Numbered from the stretch's first letter, positions 7,358-17,087 are shown. The stretch is DNA of 64,000 nt from Chelativorans sp. YIM 93263 (GCF_028767125.1 NZ_JAKCWP010000006.1:1-64000), one strand, 5' to 3'. Notes: a model not told the origin generated them from the letters alone. Program-made: numbers and translations.

Positions 7358-9327
7358 TCCGCCGCCTCCTGGATTTCCTCGGTTTCGGCCGGGTAGACCT
7401 CAGCGTCGACAATGCGCACGGTCGCCCGCAGAATGCCCTTGCGGCCGTCCTCGTACGTGACCTGGGTCTCGACATATTTCTCGGTCGAACCGTCATAGAG
7501 CGCCTCAATCAGTTCGCCATAGCGCTCGGCAATGAAACTGCGCCGCACCTTCTGCGTGCGTGTCAGCTCGCCGTCATCGGGGTCGAGCTCCTTGTGCAGA
7601 ACCAGAAAACGGCGGATCTGCGAGGCTGCCATCAAGGGTTCTGCCGCAAGGCGCCGGTTCGCCTCCGCCACATGCGCGGAAATGATTTCGTAGATTCGGG
7701 GGTGCCCCGCGAGTTCCTGATAGGAGGCGTAGGCGAGGTTGTTGCGCTCCGCCCAGTTGCCCACCGAAGCGAGATCGATGTTGACGAACGCGGCGCAGTA
7801 ATCCCGCCCGTGGCCGAAGGCCACCGCCTCCTGAATGTCGGGGAAGAACTTGAGCGCGTTCTCGATATATTTCGGCGCGAACAGCGCGCCCGAGGCGAGT
7901 TTGCCGACATCCTTGGCACGATCGATGATTTTCAAATGGCCGTCCGCGTCGAAGAAGCCGGCGTCACCCGTATGCACCCAGCCGTCTTCCGTCTTGGTTT
8001 CGCGCGTGGCTTCCTCATTCTTGTAATAGCGGATGAAGACACCGGGCGAGCGGTAGAGCACCTCGCCGTTATCCGCGATGCGGATTTCCACCTCCGGTGA
8101 CGGCAGGCCCACCGTATCGGGCCGGATTTCGCCGTCCGGCTGGGCGGTGATGTAGACGGTCGCTTCCGTCTGGCCGTAAAGCTGCTTCAGATTGAGTCCG
8201 ATGGAGCGATAGAAGCTGAAAAGCTCCGGCCCGATCGCCTCGCCTGCCGTGTAGCCAACACGCATGCGTGACATGCCGAGCCGGTTTTTCAGCGGTCCAT
8301 AAACCAGAAACTCGCCGAGACCGTATTTCACCCGGTCCCAGAGGCCGACCTTCTCGCCATTGAGAATAGGCTCGCCAACCTTGCGCGCATGAGCGAGGAA
8401 ATAGTCGAACATCGCTTTCTTGAATCGGCTCGCATCCTCCATGCGCACCATGATGGCGGTCAGCAGCCCCTCGAACACGCGCGGCGGCGCGAATACGTAG
8501 GTCGGCGCGATCTCGCGGCGGTCCTCGTTCACGGTTTCCGCACGTTCCGGGCACGCTACGCAGAAACCTGCCGTGTAGGCCTGGGCATAGGAAAACAGAT
8601 GGTCTCCCACCCAGGCGAGCGGCAGGTAGGCAATCACCGTCTCCTTCTCCGTGAGCCGGTCGAACGCATTGCCGTTCACCGCCGAGCGCACCAGATTGTC
8701 ATTGGACAACATGACACCCTTCGGCTTGCCGGTGGTGCCGGATGTATAAAGCATCACCCCAAGGTCGGAACCCTTGCCTTTTTCGACCTCGGCGCGCCAC
8801 GCTTCCGCCGCTCCATTCTCCTCCAGGCGCTTCAGCCCCGCCGCCTGGACATCACGATAGGCATGCAGATTGGTGTGATCATAGTCGCGCAGGCCGCGCG
8901 GCTCGTCGTAAATCACCGTCTCGAGGTGCGATACCTGCTCGGAAATCGAAATGAGCTTGTCGACCTGCTCCTGGTCCTCCACCACGGCGAATTTTACCTC
9001 CGCGTGGTCGAGCACATAGGCCATCTCCTCCGCCACCGAATCGGCGTAGACGGGCACCGGCACCGCCCCAAGCGCCTGCGCGGCGGCGAAGGTCCAGTAA
9101 AGCCGGGGCCGATTCGCACCGATGACGGCGATCCTGTCGCCGCGCTTCAGGCCGAGCGTCTGCAGCCCGATTGAGAATGCGCGCACCTCCTCGAACTGCT
9201 CGTCCCAGCTCCAGCTTTGCCAGATGCCGTAATCCTTATAGCGCATGGCCGGGCGGCCGCGAAAACGCTCGGCGTTCAGCAGCAGATATTTGGCTAGCGT
9301 ATCAGGCGCTACACGTGCCTGCTCCAA
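7354..9327 (-). CDS. AMP-dependent acyl-CoA synthetase (long-chain type), operonic with the ABC importer
   Basis: Activates a carboxylic acid to its CoA thioester through an acyl-adenylate. 657 aa from a TTG start (LEQARVAPDTLAKYLL) chosen because GGGAGGAG stands six bases upstream; no good ATG exists near the family N-terminus. The P-loop-like motif YTSGTTGKPKGVML lies near residues 194-207, the A5-type region LYGQTEATVYITA near 380-392, and the GWVHTGDAGFFDADGHLKIIDRAKD block near 447-470. The lid insert around IEALYDG suggests the long-chain/FAA1-like branch. It overlaps the LivG-like gene by four bases. Ligase plus HAAT importer suggests that the imported acid is trapped as a CoA ester; the acid is not identified by sequence. 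Confidence 0.93.
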   Translation of the reverse strand: MEQARVAPDTLAKYLLLNAERFRGRPAMRYKDYGIWQSWSWDEQFEEVRAFSIGLQTLGLKRGDRIAVIGANRPRLYWTFAAAQALGAVPVPVYADSVAEEMAYVLDHAEVKFAVVEDQEQVDKLISISEQVSHLETVIYDEPRGLRDYDHTNLHAYRDVQAAGLKRLEENGAAEAWRAEVEKGKGSDLGVMLYTSGTTGKPKGVMLSNDNLVRSAVNGNAFDRLTEKETVIAYLPLAWVGDHLFSYAQAYTAGFCVACPERAETVNEDRREIAPTYVFAPPRVFEGLLTAIMVRMEDASRFKKAMFDYFLAHARKVGEPILNGEKVGLWDRVKYGLGEFLVYGPLKNRLGMSRMRVGYTAGEAIGPELFSFYRSIGLNLKQLYGQTEATVYITAQPDGEIRPDTVGLPSPEVEIRIADNGEVLYRSPGVFIRYYKNEEATRETKTEDGWVHTGDAGFFDADGHLKIIDRAKDVGKLASGALFAPKYIENALKFFPDIQEAVAFGHGRDYCAAFVNIDLASVGNWAERNNLAYASYQELAGHPRIYEIISAHVAEANRRLAAEPLMAASQIRRFLVLHKELDPDDGELTRTQKVRRSFIAERYGELIEALYDGSTEKYVETQVTYEDGRKGILRATVRIVDAEVYPAETEEIQEAAE

Positions 9328-9504
9328 GCGTTCTCCTCCCTTCGCGGCCTCCCGCCACGCGCTCACCCCTCCCAAGGCGAGCCTCCTGAAAGGGAAGTTT
9401 TCACGAACCCGCGCTCTAATCAACCAGCCTCTTGACAGACAGAGCAGGGTTTTGCCTTTATTCTGGCGGAGCTGTGTCTTCCGCCGCACGGCGGGCATTC
9501 CATC

Positions 9505-10179
9505 TTAAACGTCGTACCGGCTGAGCGCCTCGGGCTTGAAAACCGTAATGCGCCCGTGCTCGGCGCGCAGGAGCCCCTCTTCCTGAAGCCCCTGAAGCGC
9601 GCGGTTGACCACCTGCCGCGACACGCCGGCGAGCAGCGCCAGCTCTTCCTGGCTGATCTCGATCTCGTTTTTCACATTCGGGCACAGCACCGGATTGAAG
9701 AACCAGGAGAGATTGCGCGCCACGCGCGCTTTCGGGTCCAGGATGCGGTCGTATTCGACGCTGGCGATGAACTGACCCAGGCGCTCGTTGAGCTGGCGCA
9801 CGAGATAGCGGTTGAAGCCGGTGCTGTTTTCGAACAGCCACATGAAGGTCGAACGCGGCATCAGCGCCAGGCGCGTGTCGCGAATGGCCACGACGTCGTA
9901 CTGGCGCGGTTCGTCCTTGAGCACCGATCCCTCGCCGAACCAGCTCCCGCCCGCCATGCCGGCAAAGGTCATGGCTTTCCCGGCCGCCGAAATGGCGCTG
10001 ATCTTGACCAGCCCCTCGCGCACGCCGGTCCAGTGGTCGAGCCGGTCGCCTCGATGGCAGACATAGCTGCCCTTCGGATAAACGCGCTCGACCAGACCAT
10101 GCCGCGCCCGCTCCATTTCCTCGGGCGTCAACTCACTGGCCCAAAGCGCCTCTCTGGCGATCTCGTCCTTGATGCTCAT
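9505..10179 (-). CDS. Crp/Fnr family transcriptional regulator
   Basis: 224 aa with an N-terminal cyclic-nucleotide-type beta barrel (about residues 20-120; GREGLVKIS-like and FGEGSVLKDEPR segments) and a C-terminal winged helix with LALLAGVSRQVVNRALQGLQEEGLL near residues 176-200 as the recognition helix. The spaced cysteines of oxygen-sensing FNR are absent, so the signal is unknown. The start MSIKDEIA was chosen; an ATG seven codons earlier (position 10200) is an equal alternative because neither has a good binding site. It stands 177 bases upstream of the acyl-CoA ligase on the same strand, so it probably controls the importer operon, perhaps in response to an acyl-CoA or cAMP-like ligand. 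Confidence 0.9.
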   Translation of the reverse strand: MSIKDEIAREALWASELTPEEMERARHGLVERVYPKGSYVCHRGDRLDHWTGVREGLVKISAISAAGKAMTFAGMAGGSWFGEGSVLKDEPRQYDVVAIRDTRLALMPRSTFMWLFENSTGFNRYLVRQLNERLGQFIASVEYDRILDPKARVARNLSWFFNPVLCPNVKNEIEISQEELALLAGVSRQVVNRALQGLQEEGLLRAEHGRITVFKPEALSRYDV

Positions 10180-10268
10180 GGCTGCTTTTCGTTCCGGCAT
10201 GCACCGGAACGGTTATGGCCGCCCGCCGAGGACAAGGCAAGCCGGCGGCAAATCCCGAACTGCGGCGT

Positions 10269-11033
10269 TCATGCCGCGTTCTTGAGATATTTCGCCGTTG
10301 GCAGGATGGTCAAAGGCGCCAGTTCACCGTGCTTCGGCCGGTCGAAGAGCATGCGGCGCTCGAAGGCCGTTGAACGGAAGTAGGGAAAACGCTGAAAAAA
10401 CGAATCTTCATCCACTCGGCACGTTGATTGCAGCAGGTAGACCGGAATTGTCAGCCCCGGATAGGTGCGCGCGCTCGTGGCCGGAACGGCATTGAAAATA
10501 CGCGTGTAGAATGCGGTGTGCTCTTCCTTGATCGCGGTCAGGCAATAACTCGGTCGGAAGTGTTTGCACGCCAGTATGACAAGGCGCAGCGTGACGTAAG
10601 GTAGGACACGCAGCGCACGTGACCACTCGGGAGCCGCCGCGAAGCGGCTGGGATCGATGAATGTCTCACCCGCCGCGATACGAGGCTGCAAAACATCACC
10701 GAAGACCTCGTTGCTGGGCGAGGTGGAGTAGCTCGAATCCACATAGTGTAGGCGGATGGTGCTCACCAACGCCCCATCATGAAACACGCCAAATCGATAG
10801 GCGTTGGGCAGGTCGTCAAAGCGGTCGGTGACCATCCGTCTTGCGTCTTCGCGGACCATTCCGGCCGCAAGGTAGGATGCGTAGCGCAGGCGATAAATCG
10901 CTTCCAGATCCTCACCGCTTTCGCAAAAGCGGTACTCGGTTTTCTCCAAAAGAGACAGAACACTTCTATCAAACGGAGACAGGCCGTCCTGGAGGCTATC
11001 CTTACGCGAAACTTCAGTTCGAGTAGCGATCAT
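10269..11033 (-). CDS. FeeM-like N-acyl amino acid synthase (GNAT-fold acyltransferase related to autoinducer synthases)
   Basis: 254 aa. The sequence follows the pattern of the FeeM family, enzymes that join a fatty acyl chain from acyl carrier protein to an amino acid and share a fold with LuxI: YRLRYASYLAAGMV (about residues 46-59), FGVFHDGALVSTIRLH (about 81-96), SPSNEVF (about 105-111), a core with FIDPSRFAA (about 125-133), PYVTLRLVILACKHF, EEHTAFYTRIF and a C-terminal RFPYFRSTAFERRMLFDRP. GGGGGAATACTC precedes the ATG. The upstream 130 bases are AT-rich, consistent with its own promoter. The acyl chain and amino acid cannot be read from sequence. It is a second acyl-signal type enzyme in addition to the LuxI at 40653. 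Confidence 0.82.
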   Translation of the reverse strand: MIATRTEVSRKDSLQDGLSPFDRSVLSLLEKTEYRFCESGEDLEAIYRLRYASYLAAGMVREDARRMVTDRFDDLPNAYRFGVFHDGALVSTIRLHYVDSSYSTSPSNEVFGDVLQPRIAAGETFIDPSRFAAAPEWSRALRVLPYVTLRLVILACKHFRPSYCLTAIKEEHTAFYTRIFNAVPATSARTYPGLTIPVYLLQSTCRVDEDSFFQRFPYFRSTAFERRMLFDRPKHGELAPLTILPTAKYLKNAA

Positions 11034-11173
11034 GAGTATTCCCCCTGCACGTTGCTCAGGAGGATAACCGTCGGATACGACGCCAGGAAGTTAAAATTTT
11101 AAGGAATAATGTTTACATTTTGTTAAGGTTAACGGGACGTTAATCAGAGGCACAAAAACTCATTTGCAACGGC

Positions 11174-11202
11174 CCGGCTCGATACTGAAAAAATCGAGCC
11201 GG
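11174..11202 (-). terminator. Probable terminator hairpin after the GGDEF-EAL gene
   Basis: A perfect 10-bp stem, CCGGCTCGAT and ATCGAGCCGG, with a 9-base loop lies nine bases beyond the stop codon of the minus-strand GGDEF-EAL gene. No T-run follows directly; a GTTTTTG stretch appears about 15 bases later. It fits a transcript end, but efficiency is uncertain. Confidence 0.55.
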
Positions 11203-11211
11203 CTTCGAGAC

Positions 11212-13506
11212 TCAGCCTGTGCCTACGAAACGTTCATCGGTAGACCACTCCATATCGGATATGGTCTTGATGCCGGTCGAGGTGAGCGCGGAGCCGAAAA
11301 GAAAGCCCTGAACCCGGTCAGGTTTCGTCGATTCCCTCAGGAACCTGAGCTGCTCGAAGGTTTCGACGCCTTCGACCGTCACCGCCAGGCCGAGATTGCG
11401 TGATAGATTAATGATGCCTATCAACAACTGACGCGAACGTGCGTCGCCCGCAATGTCCCGCAGGAAGCTTCCGTCGATCTTCACTCGATCAAGAGGAAGG
11501 GTGTGGAGATAGCTGAGGCTCGAATAGCCGGTGCCGAAGTCGTCAAGAGCGATCCGTACGCCAACCTTCTTCAATTCCTCGATGTACTGGCTTGTGGATG
11601 TTCTGTCGTCCAGCAGGGCCGTTTCCGTAACCTCGATCTCCAGCCTGTGCGGTGCAAGCCCCGCATTCGACAGCGCTTCCCGAACCTTGTCGACCACGCT
11701 CCCATTATAAAAGTCCTTGGCGGAGAGATTAACCGAAACGCCGAGGTGTTCGGGCCAACGGACGCATTCGCGGCAAGCGGCCTCAAGAACAATAGTGCTG
11801 ATTTCTGATACGATCCCCATTTCTTCCGCCAAGGGAATGAAAACGGACGGTGAAATCGCGCCGAGTTCGGGGTGGTTCCAGCGGCAGAGAGCCTCGCATC
11901 CGGAGATGCGCATCGACTTTATGTCTACGATCGGTTGGTAGACGACACGCAGTGAATTCGCCCGAATGGCACTGCGTAGATCCGATTTTAGCGTTTGGCG
12001 GTCGCGGAACGCCTGATCCATTTCCGCCTCGAACAACCGCCAGCCGTTCTTACCCTGCTCCTTGGCACGGTACAGCGCAAGATCGGATTTCACCATCATG
12101 GCATCGACATCGCTGTCACGCGCCGGCGTCACAACGGCACCGCCGCTTGCCTGCGTCGGCAACATGTGGCCGGCAATGTCCACACTGCCCCGCAATCGAG
12201 AGAAAATCTCGTCGAACTGAACATAAAAATCGCGCTCGTCTTCCACACGATTGAAGAAGACCGTGAACTCATCGCCGCCAAAGCGGCTGACTTTCACATT
12301 ATCGCTTTCGAATTCCGCAAGACGTTCGGCAACCGCGTAGATAAGGCCGTCCCCGACCGGATGCCCTAGCGTGTCGTTGACGCTCTTGAAGTCGTCCAAG
12401 TCCACGACAGCGAGACCGCAGAGGCGGTTCTGGTCGCCCGCGGCCATCAGATCCTTCACCATTTCCTGGAAGTGGGCCCGATTGGGCAGGTTCGTGAGGC
12501 TATCGTAGCGTGCCATGTGGCGGATTTTCTCCTCCGCCTCCACTCTCTGGGTCACGTCGTCGAAGGTGACGACTGCCAGCTCATCTTTTCCCTCTCGAGC
12601 GGAAAATTCCAGATGGCGCCCGTCCGTAAGCCGCAACAGAACTCTCTTCCCCTGTCCTTTGCTGAGCGCGCGCGTAAGTTGGGCTTGTGCATACCTGAAA
12701 TCTTTGCTGCTTAACAGGCCGCCAGCAACGCCACGCATCAGCAAAGACTTCAAAGTGCGGCCCAGCGGTTGCTCCGAATTCTGAAAGCCGAGAGCCTGCG
12801 CGGCTTGCGCGTTGGCGACGACAACCCGTCCTGCCGGGCCGAACATGACGAGCCCCTGTGACATCGTATTCAGAGCTCGGTCAAAACGCTGTGCCAGTTG
12901 ATCAGCGTTTCGGCGCTCCGTTACCGCGCGTGCCAGGATCTTCCGCACCTCATCGGCGCTTCTCATAATGACGAAGATAAACGGGATAGTGAGGATGCCC
13001 AAAAAGACATGCGCCAGGTCCCCGCGCAGGATCAAAGCCAAAGCTATAGGCGCCAACAGCGTGGTCGAGAACACAAAAACCATGCGCGACGAGCCGTAGT
13101 TGCGCCCCACCACGGTAATAAGCGAACCGAGGTTAACGGCGGCAGCGCCCAACTCTACAAATTGATCCGGGTACAAATAGATGGAGACAAAGCCGAAGGT
13201 TCCGAGAAAAAAGCCCTGAACCGCGCCTTTGAAGATATAATTGTTCTCCCATTTACGAGCGGAAGTGTCGTTCAGGAGATCAAGTTGGGCCTGGCTGCTT
13301 CGAACCCAAAGATAGCGCCAAATACCGATGCCAAGCAGTGCAACTGAAAGGATAGCGAATATCGGCCGTTGCGTGCGAACATACGCCATGAGCGGAACGA
13401 CGGCATGGCACAGTGCTCCGACGAGCAGTATATTCTTGCTCTCGAACAGCGATCTGACGAATTGTACGTAGACGTCCTTCGGAACGTCGCTATCGTGATT
13501 GGCCAT
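11212..13506 (-). CDS. Membrane-bound GGDEF-EAL protein (diguanylate cyclase / c-di-GMP phosphodiesterase) with PAS
   Basis: Predicted c-di-GMP turnover enzyme, 764 aa. N-terminal region: several hydrophobic segments (about residues 28-65, 95-115, 125-185). A PAS-like segment follows (about 208-320; FDRALNTMSQGLVMFGPAG). The GGDEF domain (about 335-495) has an intact SRFGGDEF motif but SDNV in place of RxxD five residues upstream, so no classical product-inhibition site. The EAL domain (about 510-755) keeps the catalytic set: CEALCRW, NLSAKDF, EVTETALL, DDFGTGYSSLSYL, KIDGSFL, EGVET and QGFLFG. Both activities are possible; the intact EAL set makes phosphodiesterase activity likely. AGGAAGAG precedes the ATG. 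Confidence 0.93.
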   Translation of the reverse strand: MANHDSDVPKDVYVQFVRSLFESKNILLVGALCHAVVPLMAYVRTQRPIFAILSVALLGIGIWRYLWVRSSQAQLDLLNDTSARKWENNYIFKGAVQGFFLGTFGFVSIYLYPDQFVELGAAAVNLGSLITVVGRNYGSSRMVFVFSTTLLAPIALALILRGDLAHVFLGILTIPFIFVIMRSADEVRKILARAVTERRNADQLAQRFDRALNTMSQGLVMFGPAGRVVVANAQAAQALGFQNSEQPLGRTLKSLLMRGVAGGLLSSKDFRYAQAQLTRALSKGQGKRVLLRLTDGRHLEFSAREGKDELAVVTFDDVTQRVEAEEKIRHMARYDSLTNLPNRAHFQEMVKDLMAAGDQNRLCGLAVVDLDDFKSVNDTLGHPVGDGLIYAVAERLAEFESDNVKVSRFGGDEFTVFFNRVEDERDFYVQFDEIFSRLRGSVDIAGHMLPTQASGGAVVTPARDSDVDAMMVKSDLALYRAKEQGKNGWRLFEAEMDQAFRDRQTLKSDLRSAIRANSLRVVYQPIVDIKSMRISGCEALCRWNHPELGAISPSVFIPLAEEMGIVSEISTIVLEAACRECVRWPEHLGVSVNLSAKDFYNGSVVDKVREALSNAGLAPHRLEIEVTETALLDDRTSTSQYIEELKKVGVRIALDDFGTGYSSLSYLHTLPLDRVKIDGSFLRDIAGDARSRQLLIGIINLSRNLGLAVTVEGVETFEQLRFLRESTKPDRVQGFLFGSALTSTGIKTISDMEWSTDERFVGTG

Positions 13507-13613
13507 ACCAACTCTTCCTGCTGGGCAAGAAGACTTCTAAGCGCATCCACCTTAAGGAAGAATTATTTCAAAGTCAGACCAACGGTTTCCGCCGGAAATG
13601 GGCTGCCTCCACC

Positions 13614-16600
13614 TCACTCCGCCGCTTCCATAAGGGGGTCGGGATCGGTCTTTTCGAGACGGGCGAGCAGCCGCTGGCGTTCTTCAGCTGCCTTCTTGGC
13701 ATTCGCCTCCTTCACATGGCCGAAACCACGGATCAGCGCGGGAACGGAGGCCAGCGCGGCGGCGGCCTCCAGCCGACCGGGGGCGAGCGTGTTCTCGATT
13801 TTGTCAAGGTCAGCTTCATACTGCGCCAGGAGCCGGCGTTCCATGCGCCGCTCTTCCGAATAGCCGAACATGTCGAGCGCCGTGCCGCGCACGCCTTTCA
13901 GCCGCGCCAGCATTGAGAAGGCCTTCATCATCCAGGATCCGTAACGCGCCTTCTTCAAATGCCCCTGTGCATCGCGCTTGGCAAAAATCGGCGGAGCGAG
14001 ATGGAATTCGAGCTTGTCGTAGTTCTCGAACTCCGCTTCGAGCTGGCGCTGGAAAGAGCCGTCCGTGTAAAGGCGCGCCACCTCGTATTCGTCCTTGATG
14101 GCCATCAGCTTGAACAGGTTGCGCGCCGCCGCTTCGGTGACGGCCGTCGAGCCCGGCACGGCCTTGTCCTCCACGCGGCGCAGTCCCTCTATGCGGTCAC
14201 GGTAGCGTTGCGCATAGGCCGCATTTTGATAGCCCGTCAGGAAAGATTCACGGCGAGCAATGATTTCGTCCAGCGTCTCGGCCGGCTTCTCGCGGCCTGA
14301 CGGCGCCGAGCGCGCCACCACATCGCGAACATAACCCGGATCGTGCGCGGCGCGGCGGCCCCAACGGAACGCGTCGATGTTCATCTGTACCGCCTGGCCG
14401 TTCATCTCGATCGCCTTCTCGACCGCCTCGGCCGAGACCGGCAGCCCGCCTTTCTGATACGCCATGCCGAGCATGAACATGTTGGCGCCTATGGAGTTGC
14501 CGAAAAGCACGGTTGCCGCCTGCGTCGCGTCGAAGAAATGCGCCTTCTCCTCGCCAGCAGCGTTGCGAATTGCCTTTCTGAGCCGCTCGATCGGCAGCGA
14601 GAAATCGGCCGAGCGCGCGAAATCGCCCGGCATCACTTCCGCCGTATTCGCGATGAAAAGCGTATGCCCCTCACGCACGGTGGAGAGGACCTTGCGTGCG
14701 CCGGAGACGACGAGATCGCACCCCAGAACCAGGTCGGCCTTGCCGGCGGCCACGTGAACTGAGTTCACCTCAGCCGGCGAGCGGGCAATCCGCAGGTTGG
14801 AGAAAACCGCCCCACCCTTCTGGGCGAGACCGGCCATATCGATGATGCCCGAACCCTTGTTTTCCAGATGTGCCGCCATGCCGAGAACGGCGCCGATTGT
14901 CACCACACCGGTACCGCCGATGCCGTCGACCACGCCCGACCAGCCCTTATGCAGCGGGAAGAGCTCCGGCTCCGGTACGCCCTCGAGCGGATCTTCGCTT
15001 CCCGCAACACCCTTCAGCTTCTTCGCCTTAGCGCCGTGTACGGTCACGAATGAGGGGCAGAAGCCGTTGACACAGGAAAAATCCTTGTTGCAGCTCGACT
15101 GATCAATGCGCCGCTTGCGCCCAAATTCCGTTTCAACCGGCTGCACGGACACGCAATTGGATTTCACGCCGCAATCGCCGCAGCCCTCGCAGACGAGCTC
15201 GTTGATGATAACGCGCTTGTCCGGATCGGGATACGTGCCGCGCTTGCGCCGGCGGCGCTTCTCCGCCGCGCAGGTCTGGTCGTAAAGGAGAACCGAGACC
15301 CCCTTCACCTCGCGCAGGTCGCGCTGCACCTGGTCGAGATCGTCCCGGTGGTGCACGGTCGCGCCGGCCGGAAACTGCACTTCGCCCTTATATTTCTCAG
15401 GTTCGTCGCTGACGATGGCAATGCGCTTGACACCCTCCGCGCGCACCTGGTCGGCGATCATGTCCATGCTCAGCCCGCCTTCGTGGGGCTGTCCGCCCGT
15501 CATGGCGACCGCATCGTTGTAGAGGATCTTGAACGTCATGTTCGCGCCGGCGGCAACGGCCGCGCGCAGCGCGAGAGAGCCGGAATGGTTGTAGGTTCCG
15601 TCGCCGAGGTTCTGGAAGAAATGTTCGCGCTTGGAAAAAGGCGCCTGACCTATCCACTGCGCGCCCTCGCCGCCCATGGCCGTGAAGCCGACGGTGCCAC
15701 GGTCCATCCACAGCGCCATGAAATGGCAGCCAATGCCGCCGCCGGCGATGGAACCCTCTGGCAGGCTCGTGGAGGTGTTGTGCGGGCAGCCCGAGCAGAA
15801 ATAGGGCATGCGCGTGGCGACATCCTGGGTATCGGCCAGCATGGCCTGATACTGCCGCAGGCGCGCCACTCGCGCCGAAACCTCCTCCGAAGGCCCGATG
15901 ACTTTCAGGATCCGCTCGCCGATGGCAATGGCGATCTCATTCGGGTCGAGCGACCCCTTGATGGGGAAGAGCTTTTCGCCCCGCTCGTTCTTCTTGCCGA
16001 TCACGGTGGGCTGCATGGAAGTGCCGTAAAGGTCCTCGCGGACCTGCACCTCGATCAGCGAGCGCTTTTCCTCCACCACCATCACCATTTCGAGCCCGCG
16101 GGCGAAATCGCGGATATGCTCGAGGTCGAGCGGCCACGGGCAGGCCACCTTGAAAAGCCGTATGCCGAGCGCCTTAGCGCGTTCCTCGTCGATCCCGAGA
16201 TCGTCCAGCGCCTGGCGCACGTCGAGATAGCTGGTGCCGACGGTGATGATGCCGAGCTTCGGATTGCGCCCGCCGGAATAGACGATACGGTTGAGCCCGT
16301 TTACACGCACGAAGGCTGCGGCCGCGGCGCGCTTGAAGTCGTGCAGCCGCTCTTCCTGGCCGAGCTGGTTCACCTCATGGCGAATGTTGAGCCCGCCGGG
16401 CGGCATATCGACCTCTGGCAGCACGATATTGAGCCGGTCCAGCGCCACATCGACCGAGGCCGTGGATTCGATGTTGTCCTTGACGCACTTGATCGCGGCC
16501 CAGGTGCCCGCGAAACGGGAAAGGGCATAGCCGTAAAGCCCGTAATCGATCAATTCCTGGACGCCAGCGGGGTTGAGGATGGGGATCATCGTGTCGACGA

Positions 16601-17087
16601 AAGCGAATTCGCTGGCGTGCGCCACGGTGGAGGATTCGGCCGCGTGATCGTCGCCCATCAGCGCCAACACGCCGCCGTGTTTCGACGAACCGGCGAGGTT
16701 GGCATGGCGGAACACATCGCTGGTGCGATCCACGCCCGGCCCCTTGCCGTACCAGAGCGCGAATACACCGTCGTGCTTGCCCTCGCCCAGAAGCTCCGTT
16801 TGCTGAGAGCCCCAGCAGGCGGTGGCCGCAAGTTCCTCGTTCAAGCCGGGCTGAAAAACGATGTTGTCCCGGGAGAGCCGATCGTGGGCTTTCCAGATCT
16901 GCAGGTCCAGGCCGCCGACCGGAGAGCCGCGATAGCCGGAAATGAAGCCGGCCGTATCGAGACCGGCCCGCCGGTCTCGCTCGCGCTGCATCAGAAGCAT
17001 GCGCACGATGGCTTGCGAACCGGAAACGAAGATTCGCTTCTTGGCGAGATCGTACTTGTCGCCGAGCGAAACCTCATGAAGCGTCAT
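13614..17087 (-). CDS. Indolepyruvate ferredoxin oxidoreductase (fused, large form)
   Basis: Oxidatively decarboxylates aryl 2-oxo acids such as indolepyruvate to acyl-CoA, with TPP and Fe-S clusters. 1157 aa from ATG MTLHEVSLGDKYDL, with GAGGAGG upstream. The pyruvate-ferredoxin oxidoreductase-like N-terminal part begins with GYRGSPVGGLD (about residue 50). The TPP domain contains GCPHNTSTSLPEGS (about 455), GGEGAQWIGQAPF and GDGTYNHSGSLALRA (about 500-530). A cysteine-rich part follows with CEGCGDCGVKSNC and CNKDFSC (about 655-700). The C-terminal part resembles the gamma-domain (WSGVVDGIGGTGVVTIGAVLG, about 730). The length agrees with the large single-chain proteobacterial form. It is transcribed away from the TRAP genes at 17629. 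Confidence 0.93.
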   Translation of the reverse strand: MTLHEVSLGDKYDLAKKRIFVSGSQAIVRMLLMQRERDRRAGLDTAGFISGYRGSPVGGLDLQIWKAHDRLSRDNIVFQPGLNEELAATACWGSQQTELLGEGKHDGVFALWYGKGPGVDRTSDVFRHANLAGSSKHGGVLALMGDDHAAESSTVAHASEFAFVDTMIPILNPAGVQELIDYGLYGYALSRFAGTWAAIKCVKDNIESTASVDVALDRLNIVLPEVDMPPGGLNIRHEVNQLGQEERLHDFKRAAAAAFVRVNGLNRIVYSGGRNPKLGIITVGTSYLDVRQALDDLGIDEERAKALGIRLFKVACPWPLDLEHIRDFARGLEMVMVVEEKRSLIEVQVREDLYGTSMQPTVIGKKNERGEKLFPIKGSLDPNEIAIAIGERILKVIGPSEEVSARVARLRQYQAMLADTQDVATRMPYFCSGCPHNTSTSLPEGSIAGGGIGCHFMALWMDRGTVGFTAMGGEGAQWIGQAPFSKREHFFQNLGDGTYNHSGSLALRAAVAAGANMTFKILYNDAVAMTGGQPHEGGLSMDMIADQVRAEGVKRIAIVSDEPEKYKGEVQFPAGATVHHRDDLDQVQRDLREVKGVSVLLYDQTCAAEKRRRRKRGTYPDPDKRVIINELVCEGCGDCGVKSNCVSVQPVETEFGRKRRIDQSSCNKDFSCVNGFCPSFVTVHGAKAKKLKGVAGSEDPLEGVPEPELFPLHKGWSGVVDGIGGTGVVTIGAVLGMAAHLENKGSGIIDMAGLAQKGGAVFSNLRIARSPAEVNSVHVAAGKADLVLGCDLVVSGARKVLSTVREGHTLFIANTAEVMPGDFARSADFSLPIERLRKAIRNAAGEEKAHFFDATQAATVLFGNSIGANMFMLGMAYQKGGLPVSAEAVEKAIEMNGQAVQMNIDAFRWGRRAAHDPGYVRDVVARSAPSGREKPAETLDEIIARRESFLTGYQNAAYAQRYRDRIEGLRRVEDKAVPGSTAVTEAAARNLFKLMAIKDEYEVARLYTDGSFQRQLEAEFENYDKLEFHLAPPIFAKRDAQGHLKKARYGSWMMKAFSMLARLKGVRGTALDMFGYSEERRMERRLLAQYEADLDKIENTLAPGRLEAAAALASVPALIRGFGHVKEANAKKAAEERQRLLARLEKTDPDPLMEAAE

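Noticed and set aside
9327-9498. 57-codon N-terminal extension of the acyl-CoA ligase
   Set aside because: The extension has no family sequence, whereas TTG at 9327 has an ideal ribosome binding site at the family N-terminus.
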